A DNA stretch of 64,000 bases, taken from the NCBI GenBank assembly GCA_964059195.1, contig CAXKWD010000004.1, positions 125,088,043-125,152,042 on the forward strand. The letters run 5' to 3'. Shown here piece after piece: positions 1-11,275 of the stretch. Both the position numbers and the translations under genes were made by a program. Source of the stretch: Ectobius pallidus (taxonomy: Eukaryota; Arthropoda; Insecta; Blattodea; Ectobiidae). Numbering within the stretch: position 1 is the stretch's first letter; each line of letters begins with the position of its first letter. The notes beneath the pieces were generated by a model. The model searched no databases. It was not told the origin of the DNA and was given only the letters and a program-made list of their open reading frames with translations.

Positions 1-1102
1 GCCTATGTGAATAAGCATTTATGAAAATGTTACCTAGGCCTATCAAACGTATGATTTGGAGTAGTGGAGCAAGCATAGATAAGTACTCTACCATTTGTGA
101 GGTACTAAGGCTGAAAAGAACTGCCTGTAGCTAAGCAATGCAAGTACAGAACAATAATATGGTAGCTCGTTATACCTCCCCCAGGGGCTAGGCAGGCACA
201 TGCACGGATAAAAGTACTGAGTATTTCTCGTTACTGCTTGCTGCCTCTGCGGTGACGACGACTAATTAATGGAGTGACAAAGAGCGGAGTCAATACTACA
301 CTAAATCTCCTTCCCTCCTCCTTCTTCACCCGTCCTGCAAGCTCAATGGCTTCCGGACCACTGGACATGTAAAGGCTTGGTATACAAGGGGTGCCCAATA
401 GCACATTTCTGTGGTAAATTCCAAAAACCACCTTTAAACTACTTGTGGCTAATTTAAGCAATTTGTAACGCGCCACTGGGCTGCAATCTAAGTTTAGACA
501 CCCCCAAGGAAATTTCTTATTTTCAAAGCTTATTAAAAGTCTGAAATCAAGAAAATATTTTAGGGCCATATTAATGAATAAGATTTTTGATCAAAATTAA
601 AACAAAAGCTTGATGATTCTTTTTGACTGGTGGACAGTACTTTCAAAAAGTAAAATTTCTTGGTGGCTTTATTTGAGATTGATTAACGGCGTGTAAGCTT
701 AAGTCTGCTTAGATTTTGTTCACTTTGAAAGGGATGTCGTAGATTTGTTAAAATAAATTCAAAACAATATTTATAATTACTTAAGAATGCATGCTGCTAA
801 AATGTAACCTATTATCATATTGTCAATTTTAGAACTTATTAGATCTACATTTTTGAGCTTTACAAAACTTAATCTATATCAAACCGTTCTATTTTTAGAA
901 GAACAGAATCAAATAACCAATTATTAAGTAGTAAGCCGGAATAAAAGATAGGAACAGTTAAATTTTGGAACTAGACTTGACCGGAGGTAACTTAAAAGTC
1001 AATTGCCTGAAGTACTCCTGGAGGGAAGGGTGGCTACCCTACTACAGTAGGCTAAATCCTGAACTGTACTATTTTACTATTAGGAATGAATTATAATTAG
1101 GC
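1..1102. other. AT-rich noncoding DNA
   Basis: No gene is supported. A 112-codon open frame on the minus strand (231-569) has no recognisable domain, signal peptide or splice context. A slightly GC-richer patch lies at 170-360. AGGCCT words are already present at the left edge. Confidence 0.6.
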
Positions 1103-1546
1103 CCTATATAAAAAAAAAAGATGTTAAAATACCTGAAATTACACATTACATTGTATTATTATACGCTGTTTATAGTCGGTAGTTAAAACAATGTATATTT
1201 GAGATAACAGTTCATATAGTAAAACTAAAATAAGTTATGCCGTTAAAAACATAAAAATGCAGATTAAAATAAATAGACATGTCTACAAAGAAGGATCAGA
1301 TTCTTGCAAATAAAAAAAATGCTGCTTTGTAGGCTTGTCTATTTCTTTTAATCTGCAAAAATCTTTTATTGCACTTTTAAGTTTTTTTTTAACAATAATG
1401 GCCTAACGTTTTTTTAGTTTTATTAGGCCTACATGACTTTGTATCTCAAGTAGCCAACAGAATGTTTTTACTACCGACTATATACAATGTAAAATAATGT
1501 AATCTAACGTATTACGTAAAGTATTTTAACATCTTATTTATACATT
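1103..1546. repeat. Large foldback (inverted repeat) element
   Basis: Two arms of roughly 190 and 220 bases are inverted copies of each other around a spacer of about 34 bases (1291-1324). The best block is TGCAGATTAAAATAAATAG at about 1258-1276, continuing to ACAAAG at 1290, against its complement at 1325-1357 with about four mismatches. Further matching blocks are GTCGGTAGT near 1175 with ACTACCGAC near 1474, and AAGATGTTAAAATAC near 1119 with GTATTTTAACATCTT at 1521-1535. The arms differ by indels, so the structure is not recent. No transposase or obvious target duplication is seen. It could be a foldback transposon, a degraded MITE with long arms, or an inverted duplication. A transcript would form a long imperfect hairpin. 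Confidence 0.7.
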
Positions 1547-3427
1547 TGCAATACATTTTAATATTATTTCCTCTACGAAAATGAAGTTCATTAAGGATTA
1601 GTGATGAATGTTGGCTTACGATAAGAAAGACAAGAAGTGAAATGTTCGATAATCTTTCCTGGGGACACTTTTTAAGGGTTCTTTAACGTGTCGAAAAACT
1701 ATCCCACAAACCAGAGGCTTTACTTCCATGTCAAGGGAAGGTAGAACTGCGATTCGGATTTGTAGACCCCAACAAATCCAACTTACTAAAGTGTGAACCC
1801 ATGAAATTTGAGTCAGAATGCTAACCAGGATACTTTAAATAGGCCTGTTATTAATATATTACAATGCAAAAGTTTGCAAAATTCCTTCCCGGTGTTTAAA
1901 AATAGCCTAGTAAATTTATCTTGAAATCCAACAGATTCGCGAACCTGATCAGCAAGTTGCAGTTCATACTATTATAGCTAAGTCACATCTACCGCTGTCT
2001 GTACTCGCTCCAAAATAAAAAAATTAATTATTGCTATAGGTTGTGCAGACTTCGTAATGCTTTAATTAGTACCAACAAATTATCCCCATTATTCTTCTGT
2101 GGAAGTACAACCACTTCGTATAATTGATAAAAATTGAAAGAGAACTGTAATAATACTGTGAACGTATTACATATTCTAACCTGCATTGTATCTTAGTGTA
2201 CAGAGTCATACTATTTAAAACAGCCAGGGGTATGGTTGTAAATTTGGCAACATTAGGATAAATTTATGCGACACGCCTGGCTTTCATATCTCAGAACATT
2301 CTTTTTTCCCCACAACTTTAAAGCTTCATTCACTAATGAAGCCTTTGCAACATGATTAATTTATGGTAATATACAGATGCTGCAAAAAGTCCTATAGATT
2401 GTTAAAATGAATCTATGCTTACAAAGGTAAAGGAGCAGGAAGATGAGTATCTCTGATTCCTAAAAAAAGTTTTGCATAGGTTACTTAAAAGATTTGTCAT
2501 ATTTAATGGCAAATAGCGTAACTTCATTCAAATTATTGAAATTATTGGTCACCGCAGCATATAATTCTTTATATCGAAAGAATATAGACCTATAAGAATA
2601 AACAGGAAATTGGTTTTTGGGAACTAAACAAATATTGGGAAAGTAGGCTAAGATCTTTGAAGTCTGTCCTCATTAAGTGAGCTATTGAATTAATTCCAAG
2701 ACGTGGAAGGACAACAGGATTTCGATTCAATAAAAATACTCATGCTTAAGAGAGTAAATATTCTATCTTTATTATTGAAATTTTATTGAAAGCGTATTTT
2801 TTAAACATTGGTTACATTCAAAATAAATAAAATGATCACGCATTACAAAATCATAAGCCCTAGATGAGCAAAATTCGTGTTTATTGACTGCAGTTACCAT
2901 ATAGGCCTACAGTAGGCCTACATTATATTAAATCAGATAGAAACTTGGAAACTTACAAATAAACTATAGGCCTACACACAAATTAAATTGCTAATCTAAA
3001 TTCAGTTTAAAATGTAGGCCTATACAAAAAAAATCAAAGTAGGAAATTCAAAATCACAAAAGTAGAATTCAATTTTACAGAAAAGTTATGTTTATATAAC
3101 AAATAACTTAGAAGTAGGTGAAAGAAATGAAGATGAGATAGGCTAAATAAAAGAGAAGTCAATATTACTAGATTTGATTATTAACACTAAATAGCTTTTT
3201 AATTGACTAACATCATCTTCATCGCTTTGAATGTTTACTAATTTGACCAGTAGGCCTACGTCATGCCTGTGATTAATATGATTTGATAACAAATTAGCTT
3301 AAGGAATATGAAATTTTAACCAACAGGGGATTTTTCTAAAAACTTCTGTGCAACCCTGAATTTTCAATATGCTCTTTAGTTTTCTCGCTTCGTTAGCAGC
3401 ACTACTGCAACTGACCGCAACATTAAA
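1547..3427. other. AT-rich noncoding DNA with dense AGGCCTA words
   Basis: I see no gene. The stretch 2895-3030 holds several TAGGCCTAC/TATAGGCCTA words within about 130 bases. There is no coding potential beyond very short frames and no recognisable transposon ends. Confidence 0.55.
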
Positions 3428-3454
3428 GTGTGTGTGTGTGTGTGTGTGTGTGTG
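3428..3454. repeat. (GT)n microsatellite
   Basis: An uninterrupted GT dinucleotide run of 27 bases. The two overlapping short open frames here owe their HTHTHT stretches to this run and are not genes. Confidence 0.95.
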
Positions 3455-4122
3455 CATGCCACTTGAAGTTAAAACCATAGCAACGGGCAGTAGGCAATGC
3501 ATACGTATGGAGAGGCAATGACTGAACGTTCAAAATGCTTTGCAAGGGTTTAAGGGAGTTGGAACTTTTCATCTGAATGAAGAACAAGCCTGTTGCAGTT
3601 TTCCAGCCAACTTTCACGACTCTCTTAAATTATATTAAGCATACTTATGTTTGCAACTAGGCACGGGTTCAACCCTGGGGATGTGTATTCACAAAAGCAG
3701 AGCAGCTATTTATACCATATTGTAGCCTCTGTAAAGGTTTAATTTAACATAATTCCAAACTGAAGCTGGTCAAATGCACGGGATTTGAAGTATGCTTAGT
3801 GAAGGTTATTTCAGAGTCTTCCTCAATGTTGGGATAGGCTATAGCCAAAGCTTAATCAAATAATAACATAGGCCTAATACCTTTCTTCTCAAATTCTTTT
3901 TTATTTTTCCTAGGCCTTCCGATTACTTTCATCCATCTTCATTCTCTATTGAAGATTTAGCCTACATTCATTAAGAATAAAAGAATGTAAATCTGCATGA
4001 GAGATTCCCTGAAGATGGTTGAATGTAACCGAAAATTAAGGAAATAAAAGAAGTTGAGAAAAAATGTAGGCCTATTATTTTATTGATCGATCTAACAATA
4101 CTGCCCAGCATAATTTTAAACA
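3455..4122. other. AT-rich noncoding DNA
   Basis: No gene or repeat family recognised. Around 3940-4030 a weak inverted similarity (TTCATTCTC... and GAATG...) is visible, but it is too imperfect to call. Confidence 0.5.
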
Positions 4123-4130
4123 CTCTAAGC

Positions 4131-4401
4131 CAGCGTTTCTCAACCTATGGTCCGCGGACCACTGGTGGTCCGCGAAGATGGTGCAGATGGTCCGCAGACA
4201 TAATTAAAAAATATCATAAAGCAAGTTGAAAGTAAAGAAGTAAAGTTTTTTTCACAAAAATTCGTTATAATGACGTATAATTAATACCCCAAATATTAAG
4301 AACATAGGCCTTCTTTTAAAAATGGGATGTAAAATTAGGGGTCCGTAAAATTTTTTAGACATTTTAGAGGTCCTCGGGTTCAAAAAGGTTGAGAAATGCT
4401 G
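4131..4401. mobile_element. hAT-type MITE, complete, 271 bp
   Basis: The ends are 16-bp terminal inverted repeats: CAGCGTTTCTCAACCT at 4131-4146 and AGGTTGAGAAATGCTG at 4386-4401, with one mismatch. They are flanked by a perfect 8-bp direct repeat CTCTAAGC (4123-4130 and 4402-4409), the length made by hAT transposases. The subterminal region has a 14-bp palindrome TGGTCCGCGGACCA (4148-4161) and further GGTCCGC copies, as in hAT elements whose ends read CAGxGxTTCTCAACC. It is too short for a transposase, so it is non-autonomous. The short minus-strand frame at 4252-4467 crosses its right end and is not a gene. Group assignment rests on end sequence plus target-site length; the element boundaries are seen directly. 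Confidence 0.93.
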
Positions 4402-4409
4402 CTCTAAGC

Positions 4410-7400
4410 TATAATAGAGAAAATTTCTTATCATCTTGGAACATGCAGATTTTCTCTCTCTGACCAAAACAGACTGTCAACCAGTTCTATTCAAGCTTTT
4501 CTCTATTCTTAGATTGAAACACATCTAAAAACCCAACTCAAATTATAACCTATAATAAAATTGCATTTTGAATATTTTTTTTTTTACTTATTCAAATACT
4601 ATTTGCCACCCAGGAACAATGATTAAATGAAAATGTTATTAGATTTAAGGAAAAGGTTAAATGTACACCATATGGGGAATGGAACCTGGGATTGCAGCTT
4701 AAAATGCTAATAGTGAAACTAAGAAGCAAGGTGACCAGCCAATGGGTCTGAAGTCGTCACGCTACAAGCGATGCAGCCAATAATAAAAGCCATGTTACAC
4801 CTGTGCACCGCCCAGACTCAGATGGACCATCCCACCTACACTCTCCTCCAACTTCTTTAAAACTATTCACTTCCTTTTTTGGTGTAAATCCGGTCACAGG
4901 AAAATAACTTGAAATATATTGGCCATGTAAAATAATCAGTAAGCATTCATGATGGGCTATGCTTGATCAGAAAACCATTTAGTTATCAGACACAGCAAAT
5001 AAATAACGTTTTGTGCAACGGTAATTTAATAACTTTTGTATTTTAATGTAATAAGAAGATAGGCCTACATGTTAAAAAGAAATAAAAACAATTGATTTTT
5101 CTGTTACGATAGAAGCGAAATAACCTATCAAAATCATGTTTTACAATAGTACTAACATTTTTATGAATGTAAAATTACCATTCTTCGGGTTGGATATGTT
5201 CACTTGAATGAAGAAATGTATTATTTTATAACATGAGAAAAGCACAGTGTGATTAACACTTAAGTTTTCGCTATTATAATATTGAAACAGTAGGCTAGTG
5301 TTATAGGATTTTTAAAAATCTGTTTTTCTTTTAAGCATTTAAGCTTCTTTATAAGAAGTTTGAAATTGAAAATGTCAGCTTCTCTTTACGAGTTCTGAGT
5401 CCAGTTCTTTCGGCTATGTAAACTTATCTTTAAGAATAGGTGATCAATTAATGACTCCTGAATTCCTTTTTGTGGTGCTTTCAGGTTTATGTATTTTGCT
5501 ACGGTAACCTACGTTATTTCTTATATAGACCTAGGCTTAACCAAAAAATTATCCTGTTTGGATGTAGGTATCACCCTATTCTATGGTTGAAGTTATGTAG
5601 GTCTATTCAATGATCTCTCTTATTATATGGCTTAAAAACATCTAAAATTTAACTTGATTACTTAGCCCACCATGGGGACCTGCCGTAGGTTTCTTTAAAT
5701 CTTCGTGTAGCTTGTATTAAGATGATTATAATAAATCTTGAATAGCCTATAATAAATTGGGCGTTGTGTAAATGAAATACGAAGACCCCCGTAAACTGAC
5801 ACAGGCTTACAATGTTACACGTACGTAACATAGGCTTGTGTTTATAATGTCATCATTTTTAGACAGATTTTATTAGGCCTATCATCATTATTCTAATTAG
5901 TTTCTAAGTTGGTTGACCGAACTGTTTCTATGTTTTAGTTTTGATTATCACTGAGGATGACCACTAGTTGGCCGATTATAGCTGATTTTAACATTTTATA
6001 TGCTTATATAAGTAATTTTATATTTACAAGACGGAGTTTCCGCATTTTATGACATAGCCTTAAACAATGCCAATAAAGTGAATATGCGAAAAGCAAAGAA
6101 ATAAAAAGGGAGATGAACATAAATCCCGAGGATATACAGGTATTTATGGAAACAAGAAGGGGAAGGAAAATAAGTTCCGTAATAAATGATACCAACACGT
6201 AGGATTACTAAGGGTAATGAAGAAACTTCAACGAGACGACAGGATAAGGAGCAGCGACAGAGGGTGGAAATTTATAACTTAAACCAGCTTCACATGCAAA
6301 TTAGCGTTGAGCTTCTTTCATATAAATAGGTGCTTATGTTTAACTAGTAACCAAAGCTACAATACAGTAGTAGTAGGCAACGCATTGGTCTAGGCCTGTC
6401 ACTGTCAGTCTGGATCTGACTCGAAAACTCGATGATTACTTTCATTTAAGTGACTACAGCATTGGTGATAAACTCCTTCGATTTGGAGCGATAATAGCCT
6501 ACAAGGGTGTATTATCAAGAGATAAAATCCCTAATAGAATGTAGTAACACTGATAATCGACTTTGATTAAGATTGTTCGGGGGTAAGTTTCGTCTGTTTT
6601 GCAAGGGGTTGTGCTTCTCTGCTTTAAGCCCATAAGCCTATGCTCTAAGTATTTACTAATTTAATATTTTACTATCGCTACCCTTGATAGCCTATGTCTG
6701 GGGATGTTGTCACTAGTACATGGTTGTTTATTATTATTATTGCCACTGATTTAAGGCCTATATCATGCCAACCATTAGCTTATTGGTGTTAAATATTTTA
6801 CTGTGGGCTAATTTTAAGGACTGCTTACCCTAGTCTTTCTAATCGAATCACATCACTTAGAGATTACAGTATATAGGAGAGATTCCCTAGAAGACAATAT
6901 CCAGTGCTTCAAATACACAGCTCTTACCTTAGCCTAGAAGTCAACTTTGGGAACTGTGGATTAACTTGCATAAAAGTTACTAGGCCCAAATAATGCCTAA
7001 CAAAATTCCGAAGATTGCAGATATTAATAGCAATGCTGCAAAATAATATACAACAGTAGGCCTAAATAAGTTTTATAAAACGTTACAATTTATTCGTATA
7101 CGTTCTTGGTTTATGCTAAATGAACGTTACTAGGCTTATTACCTTCATTAGATATAGACATATTAAATATAAGAGAATATATTCCCCACAGGTTGAACAA
7201 GAGAACAAATAATCGCCTGTAGCCTGAAGAAGATATTTCGATGCCAAGGCTAATTTCCATATTGTGTTATCAGAATTGTGGAAATAATATGGATTGTTTT
7301 ATTTAAACAAATTATAAAATTCAATCTATAGTGTAGCCTCATAATGAAGCCTGCGACAACAAATGCCCTGGTATACTCTTTGTCGTTCCATAAGCTTCTT

Positions 7401-7649
7401 ATAAGAAGAAAATAAAGATGGACCCCCTTCTTAGAAATTACATCTGCAAAGGGAAGTGTTATATGATAGTTCCTTAATCTATTCATGCAATCATAGGCTA
7501 TAAAAGTCCCTGGGAAGCAACACGATATTACAGTCCTAGCCTACAATATTGCAATGGTTTCAATTTGTAATATTAAGTCCATACATTATTTATTTAGCAT
7601 AAAATGTGGTGTAGAAAAGGAAGGATAATAAAGAGGGATAGAGTGACTT
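4410..7649. other. AT-rich noncoding DNA
   Basis: No gene is supported. The region is AT-rich with scattered AGGCCT words and short palindromes, such as AAGCTTCTTTATAAGAAG near 5340 and CTTCTTATAAGAAG at 7395-7408. A patch at 4730-4860 is less AT-rich but gives no recognisable product. Confidence 0.5.
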
Positions 7650-7910
7650 TATCTGTCCACGAGCCCAGCTGCAGGAAACAGGACAGAGATAGCTACCAGG
7701 GTCTCCGTTGCTGATTACAAGTCATTTCCAAGACGTGCTGGCTGTTGCACGGGTTGCCTGCCGCCCGCAAGATAATGGTAACACATACAGGCTCGTGCCT
7801 AAGCGTGGAGCGGTTATCGCATGCGGGCCACGACACGCTTTAGTTCCTTCCTCACACAATTTCTCTACAATAATTATACAAACTGTCAACAGGTACCGAT
7901 TGTAAAACCA
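7650..7910. promoter_or_regulatory. GC-richer island, possible regulatory element
   Basis: This block is clearly richer in G+C and CpG than its surroundings (for example the stretch with GCCTGCCGCCCGCAAG and CGCATGCGGGCC, 7755-7830). Open frames on both strands (7708-7905 plus, 7722-8228 minus) overlap it but show no protein family. Non-repetitive GC-rich patches in AT-rich insect DNA are often conserved noncoding elements; that is inference only. Confidence 0.25.
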
Positions 7911-9519
7911 CTGAATTTCCATAACTATTTTTTCAATTAGGCCTAAGCAGGAAACAGAAAGTAGTTGACGAGGAGACCTAATGCGCCTAGCGGTGGTAGG
8001 ATTGTAGGAATTAGTAGCTGAAATAGTACAAGAAAAAAGGAGAAGAAAGGCAGAAGGAAGAAATAAATGAGGATCAAAAGAAAAATAATTAATACAGAGG
8101 AAAGAAAACAACAGGAAAGAAGAAAAGAAATTTAAAATATAAAAATAAAGCAAATGAAAGTTAGCGTGAGGAAAAATAGGCATGCAAAAATTAAATCGTA
8201 ATTCCAAATCGTAATAAAGAAAATGCATACACTTGGAATTAAGTCTGAGAGCAAATATTATATAGGCCTAGGCTAAACGTTCTCTTTCTCCATTAACTGT
8301 TCGCTGTATATTCACGTTATGCTTAATAATAATAGGCTATTGTAACAGCTGTAGCCTATTAATAATAAACTACTAATATCTAAATGTGTTAAGTAGCCTA
8401 ATTTTTACTTTTACAAGTTTAATGGCTCTGTCTGAATTATGACTGTAGACCTAAGAAGGCTACTTCTTTTAACGACCAATTATTTAGTTTTATATATAGG
8501 CCTAGTAATTATGCGATGTTTCCTTTATGGAAATTTGCACTTCGAGAGACACAAGGAAATTCAAGAGCATATTTCTCTCTTATGTGGTAATTTAATGAGT
8601 AGGCACAACCTACTTGTGCACCTGAATAAAGTAGCATGATCTTCAATACCAGAGCCTATACTTAAGAATCTGATACCTTGGGCCTATTAGAATATACCTA
8701 GTAATTTTAATACTAGATTAAGCCTATTTTCTACAATAATAATAATAGTAATTATATTCACCCTTAAACATGTGAAATGCAATATGGCATTAAAAAACAT
8801 TACTAAAAAATAATCTGTGAAAGAAAAGTTCACTCAAAGTCTGCTCAATGATGCGGTAGATAGTTCGAAGTATTCATTCGCTGAATAAACTAATTTACAA
8901 TTGTTTAGCCAGTAAGAAGTCCCACACACGTTGACTTCATCGTGAATTAGATAGTCTGCAATTAAATTAATAATATCTTACACCTATAAGTAGTTGCTAC
9001 AGTAGGCTAAAAGTTAGATATGTAGCCTAAGAATATGTAAGCCTTCTAATAGACTATTATTTTAAAGTATGTTACATTATTTAAAAATCTTAAAAGCAAA
9101 CAGGCGTAGGCTTCAAGCTATTGTTGTGATAAGCCTAAATCCAGATGATTGTTCTATTTATGTCTAAGTTTTGTTGTTCTGTATTACTACTATTAAAATA
9201 ACGAAGTCCATTAGAATTTTATTTTCGTGTAGCCTACATATAAAAGTGGTGGAGAAAATTAAGTTAGATGTATTTACAAATGTATTCAGCAACCAAATTA
9301 AATTTCAATTGGTCGATATTAAATTCGTGGTGTTGCAAAATATTGAAGTATTAAATGACAACTGTAAACAGCTAAAACGAATTTCTAAATCTAGGCTATG
9401 TTATTATTAACCTGCTCATAATTTGTTATGGTTAGTATCCTCAACACTTTATTAAAATATAAATAAAAGTATTTTTCAATTAACACAACAGGATTGTGTT
9501 TGACATGGCTGGTTGTTAA
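7911..9519. other. AT-rich noncoding DNA
   Basis: The minus-strand frame to 8228 is driven by a purine-rich tract (8025-8160) read as Phe/Leu/Ser codons. Two plus-strand frames (8439-8639 and 9171-9410) have no recognised similarity. Nothing else is supported. Confidence 0.5.
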
Positions 9520-9900
9520 CCATGGAATTATTTGCAGTGCTCTGCTAATTGGCGACTAATGTAGTAGACAGCAGCTTATGGTGTGTACGATTAGTGTAAC
9601 CAATTAGCAAGCGTCAACTGGTCGCCGCCTGTGGTATGATGATGCTGATACAACCTGAGCACAATGCGCGTTATATACAATGCCAGCCATTATTGTTTAA
9701 ACGCATGGATCTGGCTGACGGTAGTATGTGCTCAACAACCACAATCGATCTCTGGACACGAACCCAATACCATTCTGATCGCCAGTCTCGATTTAACTCA
9801 AATCTTACTTACACATCTTACCTTATATTGGTAAACCAGATACCTAGGCGTACCGATCCTATATGTTGCAAGCTTACGAATAGTTTTCACCCATGAGAAA
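9520..9900. promoter_or_regulatory. Less AT-rich island with homeodomain-type TAATTGG motifs
   Basis: Contains CTAATTGGCGAC (about 9545) and CCAATTAGCAAGCG (about 9600), an inverted pair of TAATTGG/CCAATTA cores, followed by a G+C-richer stretch to about 9800. TAATT cores are bound by many homeodomain proteins, but they are common in AT-rich DNA. An 86-codon frame at 9636-9896 shows no family. Confidence 0.22.
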
Positions 9901-11079
9901 AAATTGTTAGTTACGCCTAATTGATATAAAATTTTACAAAATTAACTGATCGAATCCTACTAAGCCGTCATAGGGAAATTGAAATAAATTACAGGGACTA
10001 ATCATTCATTGTTATAATATGACCTAATAGGTCTACCTTATCCGAAAACTGCAATAACTTATCATAACTTGAGTCCTGCATCCATAAGAACTTACAAATT
10101 CTTTACATCTAAATTACAAACTAATTCCATTTTGATACTCTCTACTTTAATCTTTCTAACCGTAATAGAAGTTAGTGTTACAATATTCTTACTAAATAAA
10201 TAACATATAAAATATATCAATATTCTAGTCTCTTTTAAACATAAAGATAGCGTACGTAGCTTAATTCTAAGTTTATGAGGCAAGGGAATGTAGAGCCTAA
10301 GACCAAGTTGTAGGCTATAAGTCACATTGTGTGGTTTTCACGAGTTTTTAATGATTACTTAGTCAATGGATGAATCATAGGCAGTAGTGATAAAAATAAC
10401 CCACATTAATGAAATTGTTATATTATCTACACATTCTAAGATCTACTCGCTATAGACTCAAAAGAGTCCTTACAGTCTAATCCTTAAAATAGCCTATTGT
10501 TCCAGTCTTGCCCTATTTGAAATAGCTTAATCGTCCAGGCTGCAGCCAGTAAGAATGGGGTATAAAAGTTAAACTCTATAGGTAAATCAACTCACATACA
10601 GGCCTATGATATTAAAAAAGCAGGAACCATATCTGTCGTGCATAGGCTTAACATTAAACCGATGTAGACTATGTTTTTATAAGTTAGTCTTTATATTTGA
10701 GCAAAATTTTAAGTAGGTTTTATTTAAGTAGGTAGTAGGTAGTAATTTTATGTAGGAAAAGTAAATTTGCCTTAGCCTGTTCTATATAAGTAAATAGGCC
10801 CTAGCTTATGCTACCAAGTTAACATTTTTAATTACCGGTATATGTTTAACTTAATGACGTGGAAAATAGTCCTAAACGTCTTGTAGAAGTAGATAGGTCT
10901 ATATTTCCTTAAGTCCTGAAGGTCTAAATAGCAAAAAATTTAAAAAAATTATTATTATTATTATTATTTTTATAAGCGAGAACTTATGGACTCTTTTGGG
11001 AGGTTAAATGGTATCTTCTAATAACGAAGTAACAAAAACATGAAGTTATTAATTAGAAAGCTGTTGAATTTATGAATCA
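9901..11079. other. AT-rich noncoding DNA
   Basis: No gene seen. A short ATT run lies at about 10948-10969. Repeated AAGTAGGT/GTAGGTAGTA words occur at 10710-10750. The minus-strand frame 10092-10325 has no recognisable domain. Confidence 0.5.
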
Positions 11080-11275
11080 AAAGAGCCCATCATGTGCGTC
11101 GACATATAACGCTTTTATGGCGAGAATAACCTTTACTGATACCGTCAGTAAACAGTGTCCGGAATAATTACTGCGAGAACATCGTGCCAACAAGGCCCGT
11201 CAGCCTCAACACTTGTTGCGGCAACTCTTGAGCTATGCATTCCAACCCACCACCCCCGGGCATCTCGTTTAAAAT
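11080..11275. promoter_or_regulatory. GC-richer island, possible regulatory element
   Basis: A non-repetitive block with CpG-containing words (GTGCGTCGAC, TTGCGGCAAC) and the TTTTATGG motif typical of Caudal-type homeodomain sites, ending in a C-rich run (CCACCCCCGGGC). No open frame explains it. The regulatory reading is inference from composition. Confidence 0.22.

Noticed and set aside
231..569. 112-codon minus-strand open frame
   Set aside because: No recognisable domain, no splice or promoter context, and ordinary AT-rich surroundings.
7722..8228. 168-codon minus-strand open frame, the longest in the window
   Set aside because: Its N-terminal half is Phe/Leu/Ser low complexity from a purine-rich tract, and the remainder lies over a GC-rich patch with few stops. 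No domain is visible.
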